Of a stretch of DNA of 64,000 nt, positions 39,917 through 50,664 are shown piece after piece. This stretch comes from Thiodubiliella sp900128405 (GTDB lineage: Bacteria > Pseudomonadota > Gammaproteobacteria > PS1 > Pseudothioglobaceae). The translations under genes were made by a program, and so were the position numbers. How positions within the stretch are numbered: position 1 is the first letter of the stretch; the number at the start of each line of letters is the position of its first letter. The stretch lies in assembly GCA_963682085.1 (NCBI GenBank), contig OY821614.1:248001-312000 (forward strand). Reading direction: 5' to 3'. The notes under the pieces are model-generated. The model worked only from the letters and a program-made list of their open reading frames with translations. It was not told the DNA's origin and did not search any database.

Positions 39917-40029
39917 TTAATGAAAAAGATAATTATTTCCATTTCCAAATAAGAACTTAAAATAAAGCAAAAAAAGCACTATATTTAGGTCATTTTGGAT
40001 GCTAATTTTTCAAAGTCAATGCACCAAAT

Positions 40030-40056
40030 TTTTACCCCTTGGCTAGCGGGGTAAAA
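40030..40056 (-). terminator. Strongest copy of the conserved hairpin (P10-P9 gap)
   Basis: TTTTACCCC (40030-40038) and GGGGTAAAA (40048-40056) are a perfect 9-bp inverted repeat around a 9-nt loop. A competing pairing CCCTTGG / CCAAGGG overlaps it (about 40036-40069), so two alternative folds are possible. Confidence 0.42.
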
Positions 40057-40060
40057 TGGT

Positions 40061-40712
40061 AACCAAGGGCAACCCCATTAACAACATCACCCGCCTCTAA
40101 TTTGTTAAATCCAGTCGCCTCAACTTTATCACCTGAATCACCAATAATCTTAAGAATATTGGTTTTATTGGAAAATCCAACAAGTTATTAAGATTAAGTT
40201 TCAAGGTATTATCATCTAAACCTGTCAAATCAATGATTTCAATATAAAGTCTAAGTACTCGCTAATTTCAGAGTATCCGTATTACCACCATCAACACGAG
40301 CGAGTAAATAGTTAGAGAGTTTAGTAAAGTTGTTGGCATTTAAATAATGATAGTATCAATTATTACCCACATAAAAAACATCAGTGCCACCATTACCTGT
40401 TAAGGTGTCGTTACCTAAATTAGCAATAAACAATTCATTAACAAAAGTGTTTGTTAGCATACCATTTTATTGGCATTAGTATCACCTTGAAAATCAATTG
40501 TATGCACAGCAATATTTTTGCTTTTGCTAAATTAATGAATCCCGTATTGGTTTTTGCAAATATCACATAAGATTTACCTTTGGTGATATTACCCATAAAA
40601 GAGCTGGCAATAAAATCACTCAAGCCATCGCCATTAACATCGCCTACTAAGGAAGCTGAAATACTGCTCCAACCCTAGCACTTTTGATATTAACAAAGTC
40701 TTGTGCCAGAGC
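40061..40712 (-). pseudogene. Decayed 3' part of a type-B array gene (remnant R1)
   Basis: Minus-strand reading frames broken by frameshifts and stops still match the type-B end. From 5' to 3' they show the end of the last cadherin module (KALAQ, near 40700), directly followed by the last FG-GAP blade (GDGLSDFIASSF, then GKSYVIFAKTNT), the RTX part, LLARVDGG, and NKLEAGDVVNG. Blades 1-6 and the last ~30 codons are missing. It sits between P10 (type A) and P9. Remnant R2 (50850-51465) has the same internal deletion, so both derive from one already damaged ancestor. Confidence 0.72.
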
Positions 40713-40770
40713 TTTTACATATTAATACTTATCAAAACATAAAACTAAAGCAACTGGTTTTATTCCTTTT

Positions 40771-43700
40771 TTACAAAATAATCAAACCGACATCTTGTTG
40801 AATCCAAAGTGCAGCTTCAGCATCAGTATTGGCACCACTATGAGTATAAACATCATAGGTAATGCTGCCTTCAGTCTCGGCACCTGATGCCTTAGTAAAC
40901 CCTAAGGCATTCACAGTGTCGTTATTATTGCCTAATACTTTGAGAATATTGGTGCTGGTAGAGGCATCTAACACATCATTTAGATTGACTATTAGGGTAT
41001 TGTCGCCTGAGCCAGAAATATTTATTTTCTCAATATCTTGAATACGGGCATTGCTAATGTTGGTTAAATCTAAGATTAAGTCATTGCCATTTAGTTTCAG
41101 CGTGTCAATGTTACCGCCACCATCTATACGAGCACGGTTGCCTGTGCCTGTTCGTTCTAATGCAGCGATGTTGCTGGCATTGATGGTAATGGTATCGTTA
41201 CCTGCACCTGCGTTGAGAACATCCATACCGCCGTTGCCTATTAGGGTATCGTTGCCTGCGCCAGCAACAAAAATTTCATCACTACTGGTGCCTACAAAGA
41301 TATCGACACCTCCATTACCTAAATGGTCAATAGCGTATTTTGAATCGCTATTAAGTTTAGTTAAATCAATAGCATTTGTGTTAGTTTTACCGAAGATGAC
41401 ATAAGATTTTCCTACTTCTGATTTACCGTTTAGATCGACTCTATGAGAACCAATAATCAAATCATCCAAGCCATCACCGTTGACATCGCCTGCGGTGGAG
41501 ACTGAGAAGCCATTCATATGATGCGTATTCTCGCCGATAATGACAAAGCCCCCTGTGCCGCTAGCAATAGCAGATAGGTTGATTGCTGTATTGTCTTTTT
41601 TACCGAAGACGACATAGGATTTACCTGCGTCTACTTTACCGCTTAGGTCGGACATTGGAGCACCAACAATCAAATCATCTAAGCCATCGCCGTTGACATC
41701 GCCTGCACTAGAGACTGAGTTACCACTCCAACCACCCGCATTCTCGCCGATAATGATAAAGCCCCCTGTGCCACTGGCAACAGCAGATAGATTGATTGCT
41801 ATACTGTCTTTTTTGCCGAAGATAACATAGGAATTACCTGCGTTTGATTTACTATTTGGATTGGCTCCCGAAGCACCAACAATCAAATCATCCAAGCCAT
41901 CTCCGTTCACATCGCCTGCACTGGAAACTGAGTTACCACTGTTATCACCCGCATTCTCGCCGATAATGACAAAGCCCCCTGTGCCACTGGAAATAGCAGA
42001 TAGGTTGATTGCCGTGTTGTCAATTTTACCGAAGACAACATAAGATTTACCTACGGCTATTTTATCGACTAGATCGACTCCCCAAGCACCAATAATCAAA
42101 TCATCCAAGCCATCGCCGTTAACATCGCCTGCGGTGGAGACTGAGAAGCCACTTTTATCTTTATCTTTCCTATTCTCGCCGATAATGACAAAGCCCCCTG
42201 TGCCAATAGCAGATAGATCGATTGCTGTATTGTCGGCTTTACCGAAAACGACATAAGATTTGCCTACATTTAATTTCTTGTCTAGATCGGCAAAAGCAGT
42301 GCCAATAATCAAATCATCCAAGCCATCGCCGTTCACATCACCTGCACTGGAAACTGAGAGGCCATTGTTACCCTCTGTATTCTCGCCGTTAATGACAAAG
42401 CCCCCTGTGCCAATAGCAGATAGGTTAACTGCTGTGTTGTCAATTTTACCGAAGATGACATAGGATTTACCCATATCTATTTTATCGTTTAGTTTGAATC
42501 CATGAGCACCAACAATCACATCATCCAAGCCATCGCCGTTGACATCGCCTGCACTGGAGACTGAGAAGCCACTCCAACTTTCCTCATTCTCACCGTTAAT
42601 GACAAAGCCCCCTGTGCCACTGGAAATAGCAGATAGGTTGATTGCTGTGTTGTCAATTTTACCGAAGACGACATAGGATTTACCTGCACCTAATAGGTTA
42701 CTTGGTGAAGCTCCATAAGCACCAATAATCACATCATCCAAGCCATCGCCGTTGACATCGCCTGCGGTGGAGACTGAGTAGCCACTCAAATCACTCGCAT
42801 CTTCGCCGTTAATGACAAAGCCTCGTGCTAGGTTTTCTTTTACTGATACAGTAATAAGTTGTTCCGCCTCATTGCCTGCAACATCTGTAGCAACAATGGT
42901 AACTGTGTCATTATGCACTGATGTTTGTATTGCTTTGTAAGTTAGTATTCCAGTGCTTTCAGTAATCGAAAATTTGTCGATATTTGTTCCTTTTATGTGA
43001 TAAGTAATACCTTCATCTGCGGTGCCTTCATTAGAGTTGGTTGCTTGAGTGTCATAAACAGTAGTTGTAATAAGGGCGTTGATATAAGCATCAGCTGTAG
43101 TGGGTTGCTGGTCAAATATTGGGCTTATAGTATCTACGATAATACGCAAAGTATTTTTACTTATATCTGAGACATTACCAGCTTCATCGATTTGTCTAAC
43201 CTGAATGACATTAGCCGCATAAGTGGTATTATTAGCTAGCGTAAAACTATTGCCTGTGCCGTCAACAAAGCCATTATCACTAATAGAATACTGCCAAGTT
43301 GCACCTATTTCTAAATCACTAACAGTAATCATGCCATTTTTGGTAATGCCATCGTCATCTAATAGGCCTGTATCTTCAAGGGTAAATTTTGGTTGACTTG
43401 GTTTGACTATATCAACCGCTATTGCTATCGAACTTGGGTTCGTAACACTGCCACCATTACCAGAAAGGTTAACAGTAACAGTGTAGTTACCTTGGGTAAG
43501 TTTTGAAGTCCAAGTGTTATTATTGTCTAAAGTCCAAGTGTTATCGCTAGCATTAACACTTGGAAGATTAGAGTTAATTATATGAGCAACAGTATCACCT
43601 TGCTTAAAGACAATGCTACTAATATTTATTGAAGTAACTGTCCCAATGATTGCAACTGTGCCACTTAAAGTAGTTACCGCCATTTCATTAGCATTGATTT

Positions 43701-45444
43701 TATTATCATCACCAATACCATTCCAAACAATTGAAGTGGATAAATTAGTCTCTTTCACTGATATAGTAATAAGCTGTTCTGCTTTATTACCTGCAAGATC
43801 AGTAGCAACAATGGTAACTATATCGTTATCATGCACTGATGTTTGTTTTTCTGTGTAAGTTAGTATTCCAGTGTCAGTAGTAATCGAAAATTTGTCGGCA
43901 TTTGTCCCTTTTATGCTATAAGTAATACCTTCATCTATGGTGCCACCATCAAGGTTGGTTGCTTGAGCGTCATAAACAGTAGTTGTAATAGGGGCGTTGA
44001 TATTAGTATTAATTGTAGAGGGTTGTTGCTCAAATATTGGATCTGTGTTATCTACGACAATACGCAAAGTATTTTTACTTATATCTGAGACATTGCCAGT
44101 TTCATCGGTTTGTCTAATCTGAATGGTATTAACCTCATAAGTGGTATTATTAGCTAGTGTAAAACTACCTGTGCCTCTAGTGAAGCCATTGTCGCCACTA
44201 ATAGAATACTCCCAAGTTGCACCCGCTTTTAAGCCACTAACAATAATCACGCCATTATTGGTAATGCCATCGTTATCTAATAGGCCTGTATCTACAAAGG
44301 AAAATGTTGGTTTAGCTGGTTTGATTGTGCCAATTTTTACCGATACAGTAATAAGTTGCTCTGCCTTATTGCCTGCAACATCAGTGGCAATAATAGTAAC
44401 TTTGTGATTACCTACTTGAGTTTGTTTGTCCTTATACTTTAATTCACCAGTAGTATTGTTAATCGTAAATTTTTCTTTTTGATCGCCGCCTTTTAAAGTG
44501 TAAGCAACTGTATCATCATTTGTTGTTGCCGTATATATTATTTCTGATGCATTAGTATCTTTTTCAACATCAACAGTAGTTGGACTGGTGAACACAGATT
44601 TTTCGGTATCTATGATAATAGATAAAACTTCGTTAATTTTAATTATGTCTAAGGGGTTGCCAGTTGCATCAGATTTCTTAATTTGAATGGCATTAGCAAC
44701 ATAAGTGCCATCGTCCAGTGTAAAGCTCCTGTCTGTGCCAGACACAAAGAAAATGCCACCATCAATGGAATACTGCCAAGTTTCGCCTGCTTTCAAGTCA
44801 TAGACAGTAATCGTATTATTGTTGCTAATGCCATCGCTATTTGATAAACCTGTGTCTATAAAGAAGGCATTTGTATTTTTATCATCATCACTATCATCAT
44901 CACTATCATCATTGCCATTATTACCACTACTACTACCAGCAACCACAACAGCTGCAACTACAGCAGCGGCTACGATTTCTACATTTGAAGTAATAACATT
45001 AAGAAAACTTTGATTGTCATTTGTGTTTATGTTTGCTGCACTGGATTCTGTAAAAATAGTAGACTGATCACCATAAAGATACACAATTTTCGTGCCATTT
45101 TTTAAAGTAAAAGACGCATCAGCAGTAATGTGGTAAAGTCCATCATCTTCGGCGGGTAGAGAAACTAAGCAAGATAAATCAGTTGCACAAACAGCAAAAT
45201 AGTTGTCAAAAATAATAACACTTTCTTTCAGTGTTACTTCTAAATCATTACCGATTTTGTTGGCAATTAGGCTTGACTTTTTAGCATCAAAATCTTTAGT
45301 ATTTAATTGATAAGCCGTGCCTGCTTGGACTTGAATATGTTGAACACCTTTGGCGATAACAACAACTTCTTTGTTGAGTTTATCAGCGACTTTTTGCACT
45401 TTATTTTGTAATGCCAAAACTTGTTTTTGTGTTTTTACTTGCAT
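40771..45444 (-). CDS. P10: diverged, possibly promoterless Ig/cadherin/FG-GAP adhesin-like protein
   Basis: 1557 residues in I-C-I-C-B-I-C, seven blades (about 885-1360), RTX and a type-A variant end (IQQDVGLIIL). Its N-terminal domain is the most diverged of the family, with several changes at otherwise constant positions (EEGVIIF to KESVIIF, AKKVGDD to ANKIGND, EDGTQ to KNGTK), and four of its blades begin FVIIGEN instead of FVINGEN. Cys86/Cys92 remain. The 153-bp gap to P11 lacks the TATAAT/palindrome block and the hairpin, so P10 is either read through from P11 or silent. A silent or relaxed-selection copy could serve as sequence donor; this is inference. Confidence 0.9.
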   Translation of the reverse strand: MQVKTQKQVLALQNKVQKVADKLNKEVVVIAKGVQHIQVQAGTAYQLNTKDFDAKKSSLIANKIGNDLEVTLKESVIIFDNYFAVCATDLSCLVSLPAEDDGLYHITADASFTLKNGTKIVYLYGDQSTIFTESSAANINTNDNQSFLNVITSNVEIVAAAVVAAVVVAGSSSGNNGNDDSDDDSDDDKNTNAFFIDTGLSNSDGISNNNTITVYDLKAGETWQYSIDGGIFFVSGTDRSFTLDDGTYVANAIQIKKSDATGNPLDIIKINEVLSIIIDTEKSVFTSPTTVDVEKDTNASEIIYTATTNDDTVAYTLKGGDQKEKFTINNTTGELKYKDKQTQVGNHKVTIIATDVAGNKAEQLITVSVKIGTIKPAKPTFSFVDTGLLDNDGITNNGVIIVSGLKAGATWEYSISGDNGFTRGTGSFTLANNTTYEVNTIQIRQTDETGNVSDISKNTLRIVVDNTDPIFEQQPSTINTNINAPITTTVYDAQATNLDGGTIDEGITYSIKGTNADKFSITTDTGILTYTEKQTSVHDNDIVTIVATDLAGNKAEQLITISVKETNLSTSIVWNGIGDDNKINANEMAVTTLSGTVAIIGTVTSINISSIVFKQGDTVAHIINSNLPSVNASDNTWTLDNNNTWTSKLTQGNYTVTVNLSGNGGSVTNPSSIAIAVDIVKPSQPKFTLEDTGLLDDDGITKNGMITVSDLEIGATWQYSISDNGFVDGTGNSFTLANNTTYAANVIQVRQIDEAGNVSDISKNTLRIIVDTISPIFDQQPTTADAYINALITTTVYDTQATNSNEGTADEGITYHIKGTNIDKFSITESTGILTYKAIQTSVHNDTVTIVATDVAGNEAEQLITVSVKENLARGFVINGEDASDLSGYSVSTAGDVNGDGLDDVIIGAYGASPSNLLGAGKSYVVFGKIDNTAINLSAISSGTGGFVINGENEESWSGFSVSSAGDVNGDGLDDVIVGAHGFKLNDKIDMGKSYVIFGKIDNTAVNLSAIGTGGFVINGENTEGNNGLSVSSAGDVNGDGLDDLIIGTAFADLDKKLNVGKSYVVFGKADNTAIDLSAIGTGGFVIIGENRKDKDKSGFSVSTAGDVNGDGLDDLIIGAWGVDLVDKIAVGKSYVVFGKIDNTAINLSAISSGTGGFVIIGENAGDNSGNSVSSAGDVNGDGLDDLIVGASGANPNSKSNAGNSYVIFGKKDSIAINLSAVASGTGGFIIIGENAGGWSGNSVSSAGDVNGDGLDDLIVGAPMSDLSGKVDAGKSYVVFGKKDNTAINLSAIASGTGGFVIIGENTHHMNGFSVSTAGDVNGDGLDDLIIGSHRVDLNGKSEVGKSYVIFGKTNTNAIDLTKLNSDSKYAIDHLGNGGVDIFVGTSSDEIFVAGAGNDTLIGNGGMDVLNAGAGNDTITINASNIAALERTGTGNRARIDGGGNIDTLKLNGNDLILDLTNISNARIQDIEKINISGSGDNTLIVNLNDVLDASTSTNILKVLGNNNDTVNALGFTKASGAETEGSITYDVYTHSGANTDAEAALWIQQDVGLIIL

Positions 45445-45597
45445 AATTTACCTTTTTGATTTATTTACTGCCCTTGCCCTGTTTTTTTAAATGTTAAATC
45501 GTATCATAATAATTATGTCAAAATTACAAACTTAAATCTTAAGAGGTTTTTACACGTTAATACACAAAACTAAGGCAACTGGTTTTATTCCTTTTTT
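45445..45597 (-). other. P11-P10 gap with promoter and hairpin deleted
   Basis: The P10 leader runs from TGCCCTTGCCCT directly into the block TTTTTTTAAATGTTAAATCGTATC (from about 45482), which in other gaps lies on the far side of the promoter, shared block and hairpin. About 350-400 bp is missing relative to the P4-P3 gap. Confidence 0.55.
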
Positions 45598-48500
45598 TTA
45601 CAAAACAGTTACATCAATATCTTGTTGAATCCAAAGTGCAGCTTTAGCATCAGTGTTGGCGCTATTATGGGTATAAACATCATAGGTAATATTGTCTTCA
45701 GTCTCAGTACTTGATATCTTAGCAAACCCTGAGGCATTCACAGCGTCGTTACTATTGCCTAATACTTTGAGAATATTGGTGCTGGTAGAGGTGTCTAACA
45801 AATCATTTAGATTGAGTATTAGGGCGTTGTTGCCTGATCCAGTGATGTCTATTTTCTCAATATCTTGAATACGGGTATTGCTGATGTTGGTTAAATCTAG
45901 GCTTAAGTTGCTACCATCTAGTTTCAGTGTGTCAATGTTACCACCACCATCCACACGAGCACGGTTGCCTGTGCCTGTTTGTGCTAATGCAGCGATGTTG
46001 CTGGCATTAATAGTAATGGTGTCATCACCTGCACCTGCGTTAAGAACATCCATGCCGCCGTTACCTATTAGAGTGTCGTTACCTGCACCAGCAACGAATA
46101 TTTCATCACCACTGGTGCCTGTAAGGGTATTAGCATCTTCATTGCCGAGATGATTGATGGCGTATTTTGAGTTGCCACTAAGTTTGGTTAAATCAATAGC
46201 ACTAGTGTCGGTTTTACCGAAAATGACATAGGATTTACCCACGATATTTTCACCGTTTAGGTTGAACATTGGAGCACCAACAATTAAATCATCCAAGCCA
46301 TCGCCGTTGACATCGCCTGCACTGGAGACTGAGTTACCACTCCAATCACTCGCATTCTCGCCGTTAATGACAAAGCCCCCTGTGCCACTGGCAATAGCAG
46401 AAAGGTCAATTGCTGTGCTGTCGGTTTTACCGAAGACAACATAAGATTTTCCTTCTTCTGTTTTATCTAGGTCGGCATAACGAGCACCAACAATCAAATC
46501 ATCTAAGCCATCGCCGTTGACATCGCCTGCACTGGAGACTGAAATACCACTCTTATCATCCATATGCTCACCGTTAATGACAAAGCCCCCTGTGCCACTG
46601 GCAATAGTAGAAAGGTCAATTGCTGTGTTGTCGGTTTTACCAAAGACAACATAAGATTTACCTGCGGTTGATTTATCGCTTGAATCGGCTCCAAAAGCAC
46701 CAATAATCAAATCATCCAAGCCATCGCCGTTGACATCGCCTGCGGTGGAGACTGAGATGCCACTCCAATCACCCGCATTCTCGCCGTTAATGACAAAGCC
46801 CCCTGTGCCACTGGCAATAGCAGAAAGGTCAATTGCTGTGCTGTCTTTTTTGCCGAAGACGACATAGGATTTTCCTGCTTTTTCTTTACCACTTAGCTTA
46901 GTTTCATGGGCACCAACAATCAAATCATCCAAGCCATCGCCGTTGACATCGCCTGCGGTGGAGACTGAGATGCCACTCCAATCACCCGCACTCTCACCGT
47001 TAATAACAAAGCCCCCTGTGCCACTGGCAATAGCAGATAGGTCAATTGCTGTGTTGTCGGTTTTACCGAAGACGACATAAGATCTACCTGGGGCTACTTT
47101 GCCGCTTGTATCGGCTTTATGAGCACCAACAATCAAATCATCTAAGCCATCGCCGTTGACATCGCCTGCGGTGGAAACTGAGCGACCACTCCGATTATTT
47201 GCACTCTCACCGTTAATAACAAAGCCTCCTGTGCCAATAGCAGATAGGTTGATTGTTGTGTTATCAGTTTTGCCGAAGATGACATAGGATTTTCCTATGT
47301 TTGATTTACCGCTTAGGCCAGCATAAGGAGCACCAACAATCAAATCATCCAAGCCATCGCCGTTAACATCGCCTGCGTTGGAGACTGAGTAGCCACTCCA
47401 ATTATCTACACTCTCACCGTTAATAACAAAGCCCCCTGTGCCAATAGCAGATAGGTTGATTACTGCACTGTCAGTTTTACCGAAGATAACATAGGATTTA
47501 CCTGTTTTTGATTCGGCTCCCCAAGCACCAACAATCAAATCATCTAAGCCATCGCCGTTAACATCGCCTGCGGTGGAGACTGAGCCACCACTTCGATTGT
47601 CCGCATTTTCACCGTTAATAACAAAGCCTCTTGCAAAGATTTTTACCGATACAGTAATAAGTTGCTCTGCCTTATTGCCTGCAACATCAGTAGCAACAAT
47701 GGTAACTGTGTCATTATGCACTGATGTTTGCACTGCTTTGTAAGTTAGTATTCCAGTGGCAGTAATCGAAAATTTGTTGGCATTTGTCCCTTTTATGCTA
47801 TAAGTAATACCTTCATCTACATTACCATTATTAAGGTTAGTTGCTTGAGCGTCATAAATAGTAGTTGTAATAGAGGCATTGATATTAGCATCAATTGCAG
47901 TGAATGGTTTCTCAAATATTGGGTCTATGGTATCTACGATAATAGGCGAAGTGATTTTACCTATATCTGAGACATTACCAGCTACATCGGTTTGCCTAAT
48001 CTGAATGGCATTAGTGCCATAAGTGCCTTCGTTCAGCATAAAACTACTGTTTATACCATTAGTGAAACTAGTGCCACTATCGGTAGAGTATTCCCAAGTT
48101 ACATCCGCTTCTAAATTACTAATAGTAATCATGCCATTTCTGGTAATGCCATCGTTATCCAATCGACCTGTATCTACAAAGGAAAATTCTGGTTGAACTG
48201 GTTTAACTATGTCCACCATTATTGTCGAACTTGAATGTGTAATACTGTTATCATTATCAGAAAGGCTGACGGTAACAGTGTATTCACCTTGGGTAAGTTT
48301 TGAGGTCCAAGTGTCGTTATTTTCTAAAGTCCAAGTGCTATCATTAACATTAATTTTTGGAAGATTAGAGTTAATTATATGAGCAACAGTATTACCTTGC
48401 TTAAAGACGATAGCACTAATGTTTATTGAAGTTACTGCATCAATGATTGCAACTGTGCCATTTAAAGTAACTGTTGCTATTTCATTGGCATTGATTTTAT

Positions 48501-50586
48501 CATCATTACCAATACCACCCCAAATAACTGAAGTGGATAAATTGGTTTCTTTCACCGATACAGTAATAAGTTGCTCTGCCTTATTGCCTGCAACATCGGT
48601 AGCAACAATAGTAACTGTATCGTTATTATGTGCTGATGTTTGTTTTTCTGTGTAAGTTAGTATTCCAGTGTCAGTAGTAATCGAAAATTTGTCGGCATTT
48701 GTCCCTTTTATGCTATAAGTAATACCTTCATCTATGGTGCCACCATCAAGGTTGGTTGCTTGAGCGTCATAAACAGTAGTTGTAATAGGGGCGTTGATAC
48801 TAGCATTAATTGTAGTGGATTGCAAATCAAATATTGGGTTTGCGTTATCTATGATAATACGCGAAGTATTTTTCATTATATCTGAGACATTACCAGCTAT
48901 ATCGGTTTGTCTAATCTGAATGGTATTAGCCTCATAAGTGGTATTATTAGCTAGCGTAAAACTATTGCCTGAGCCGTTAACGAAGCCATTATCACCACTA
49001 ACAGAATACTGCCAAGTTGCACCCACTTCTAAACCATTAACAGTAATCAAGCCATTACTGGTAATGCCATCGTTATTTGATAGACCTGTATCTACAAAGT
49101 TAAATGCTGGGTTGTTTGGTTGAATTATGTCGACCGATGTTACTATCGAATTTGAATTCATAACATTGCCACCATTACCAGAAAGGTAAACGATAATCGT
49201 GCAATTACCTTTGGTAAGTTGTGAAGTCCAAGCGTTACTATTGTCTAAAGTCCAAGTGTTGTTATTAACATCAACACTTGGAAGATTAGAGTCGATTCTA
49301 TAAACAGTATCATTTTGCTTAAAAACAATTCCACTAATTCTTATTGAATTCACTATGCCAATGGTTGCAACTGTGCCACTTAAATTAGCTGTTGCCAGCT
49401 CATTAATATTGATTTTATTATCATCACCAATACCACCCCAAGTAATTGAAGTGGATAAGCCTATCGCTTTCACCGATACAGTAATAAGTTGCTCTGTCTC
49501 ATTGCCTGCAACATCAGTGGCAATAATAGTAACTTTGTGAACCCCTACTTGGGTTTGTTTTTTCTTATATTTTAATTCACCAGTAGTATTGTCAATCGTA
49601 AATCTTTCTTGTTGAAAGCCGCTTTTTAAAGTGTAAGTAACTTTATCCTCATTTGTTTCTGCCGTATATATTGTTGCTGATGCAGTCGTAAATTTTTCAA
49701 CATTAACAGTAGTCGAACTGGTAAACGCAGATTTTGTGGTATCTATGACAATAGGTGAAGTTTCATTAATTTTAGTTATACCTAAGGAATTTCCAGCTGC
49801 ATCAATTTTCTCAATTTGAATGACATCAGCAGCATAGGTGCCACTACTCAGCATAAAACTATTACCTACGCCAGTAATGAAATTAACGCCACTATTAATG
49901 GAATACCGCCAAGTTTCGCCTGCTTTCAAATCATCGACAGTAATCGTGTTATTGTTGGTAATACCATCACTATCTGATAAACCTGTGTCTTTGAAGAAGG
50001 TGTTTGTATTTTTATCATCATCATCACCATCATTGCCATTATCATCATCACCATCACCATCACCACCATCATCATTGCCACTACTAGCAACCACAACAGC
50101 TGCAACTACAACAGCAGCTACAACCCCTATATTTGAAGTAACAACATCAAGAAAACTTTGCTTGTCATTTGTGCTTACTGCACTAGATTCTGTAGAAACA
50201 ATAGACTGATCACCATAAAAATACACAATTTGCGTGCCATCTTCTAAAGCGAAGGACGCATCAGCAACAATATGATAAAGCCCACCATCTTCGGTGGGTA
50301 AAGAAACTAAACAAGATAAATCAGTTGCACAAACAGCAAAATAGTTGTCAAAAATAATAACGCCTTCTTCTAGTGCCACTTCTAAATCATCACCGACTTT
50401 TTTGGCAATTAGGCTTGACTTTTTAGCATCAAAATCTTTAGCGTTTAATTGATAAGCCGTGCCCGCTTGGACTTGAATATGTTGAACACCTTTGGTGATA
50501 AAAATAACTTCTTCGTTGAGTTTATCAGCGACTTTTTGCGCTTTATTTTGTAATACCGTAACTTGTTTTTGTGTTTTTGCTTGCAT
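45598..50586 (-). CDS. P11: long Ig/cadherin/FG-GAP type I-secreted adhesin-like protein
   Basis: 1662 residues in I-C-B-I-C-B-I-C, the same ladder as P6 but with a type-A end (…IQQDIDVTVL). Seven blades (about 990-1465). The middle cadherin module (ATNLDGGTIDEG, TGILTYTEKQTS) is shared almost exactly with P10, its neighbour. It has one extra cysteine (GNCTIIV) in the first B module, unusual because cysteine is otherwise restricted to the N-terminal pair in this family. The start MQAKTQKQVTVL follows AAAGGGT and differs from most copies (Ala3 as in P1, Thr10). Linker of mixed Gly/Asp (about residues 167-195). Confidence 0.93.
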   Translation of the reverse strand: MQAKTQKQVTVLQNKAQKVADKLNEEVIFITKGVQHIQVQAGTAYQLNAKDFDAKKSSLIAKKVGDDLEVALEEGVIIFDNYFAVCATDLSCLVSLPTEDGGLYHIVADASFALEDGTQIVYFYGDQSIVSTESSAVSTNDKQSFLDVVTSNIGVVAAVVVAAVVVASSGNDDGGDGDGDDDNGNDGDDDDKNTNTFFKDTGLSDSDGITNNNTITVDDLKAGETWRYSINSGVNFITGVGNSFMLSSGTYAADVIQIEKIDAAGNSLGITKINETSPIVIDTTKSAFTSSTTVNVEKFTTASATIYTAETNEDKVTYTLKSGFQQERFTIDNTTGELKYKKKQTQVGVHKVTIIATDVAGNETEQLITVSVKAIGLSTSITWGGIGDDNKININELATANLSGTVATIGIVNSIRISGIVFKQNDTVYRIDSNLPSVDVNNNTWTLDNSNAWTSQLTKGNCTIIVYLSGNGGNVMNSNSIVTSVDIIQPNNPAFNFVDTGLSNNDGITSNGLITVNGLEVGATWQYSVSGDNGFVNGSGNSFTLANNTTYEANTIQIRQTDIAGNVSDIMKNTSRIIIDNANPIFDLQSTTINASINAPITTTVYDAQATNLDGGTIDEGITYSIKGTNADKFSITTDTGILTYTEKQTSAHNNDTVTIVATDVAGNKAEQLITVSVKETNLSTSVIWGGIGNDDKINANEIATVTLNGTVAIIDAVTSINISAIVFKQGNTVAHIINSNLPKINVNDSTWTLENNDTWTSKLTQGEYTVTVSLSDNDNSITHSSSTIMVDIVKPVQPEFSFVDTGRLDNDGITRNGMITISNLEADVTWEYSTDSGTSFTNGINSSFMLNEGTYGTNAIQIRQTDVAGNVSDIGKITSPIIVDTIDPIFEKPFTAIDANINASITTTIYDAQATNLNNGNVDEGITYSIKGTNANKFSITATGILTYKAVQTSVHNDTVTIVATDVAGNKAEQLITVSVKIFARGFVINGENADNRSGGSVSTAGDVNGDGLDDLIVGAWGAESKTGKSYVIFGKTDSAVINLSAIGTGGFVINGESVDNWSGYSVSNAGDVNGDGLDDLIVGAPYAGLSGKSNIGKSYVIFGKTDNTTINLSAIGTGGFVINGESANNRSGRSVSTAGDVNGDGLDDLIVGAHKADTSGKVAPGRSYVVFGKTDNTAIDLSAIASGTGGFVINGESAGDWSGISVSTAGDVNGDGLDDLIVGAHETKLSGKEKAGKSYVVFGKKDSTAIDLSAIASGTGGFVINGENAGDWSGISVSTAGDVNGDGLDDLIIGAFGADSSDKSTAGKSYVVFGKTDNTAIDLSTIASGTGGFVINGEHMDDKSGISVSSAGDVNGDGLDDLIVGARYADLDKTEEGKSYVVFGKTDSTAIDLSAIASGTGGFVINGENASDWSGNSVSSAGDVNGDGLDDLIVGAPMFNLNGENIVGKSYVIFGKTDTSAIDLTKLSGNSKYAINHLGNEDANTLTGTSGDEIFVAGAGNDTLIGNGGMDVLNAGAGDDTITINASNIAALAQTGTGNRARVDGGGNIDTLKLDGSNLSLDLTNISNTRIQDIEKIDITGSGNNALILNLNDLLDTSTSTNILKVLGNSNDAVNASGFAKISSTETEDNITYDVYTHNSANTDAKAALWIQQDIDVTVL
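50010..50085. repeat. Triplet repeat encoding the Gly/Asp linker of P11
   Basis: Mixed ATC/ACC/GCC triplets after the Ala/Val-stretch codons. Similar tracts occur in P1 (3165-3202), P3 (12665-12720), P5 (20936-20996), P6 (26151-26195), P10 (44878-44940) and P12 (55553-55605); P4 has almost none. Confidence 0.65.
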
Positions 50587-50664
50587 AATTTACCCTTTTT
50601 ATTTTATTTTATTTTCTTTATTACCCTTGTCCTGTCTAGCTTAAAAAATAGAGTAACAAGCGTA

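Noticed and set aside
40438..40623. 61-codon minus-strand ORF as a small gene
   Set aside because: Its sequence is the broken last FG-GAP blade of remnant R1, so it is a pseudogene fragment.
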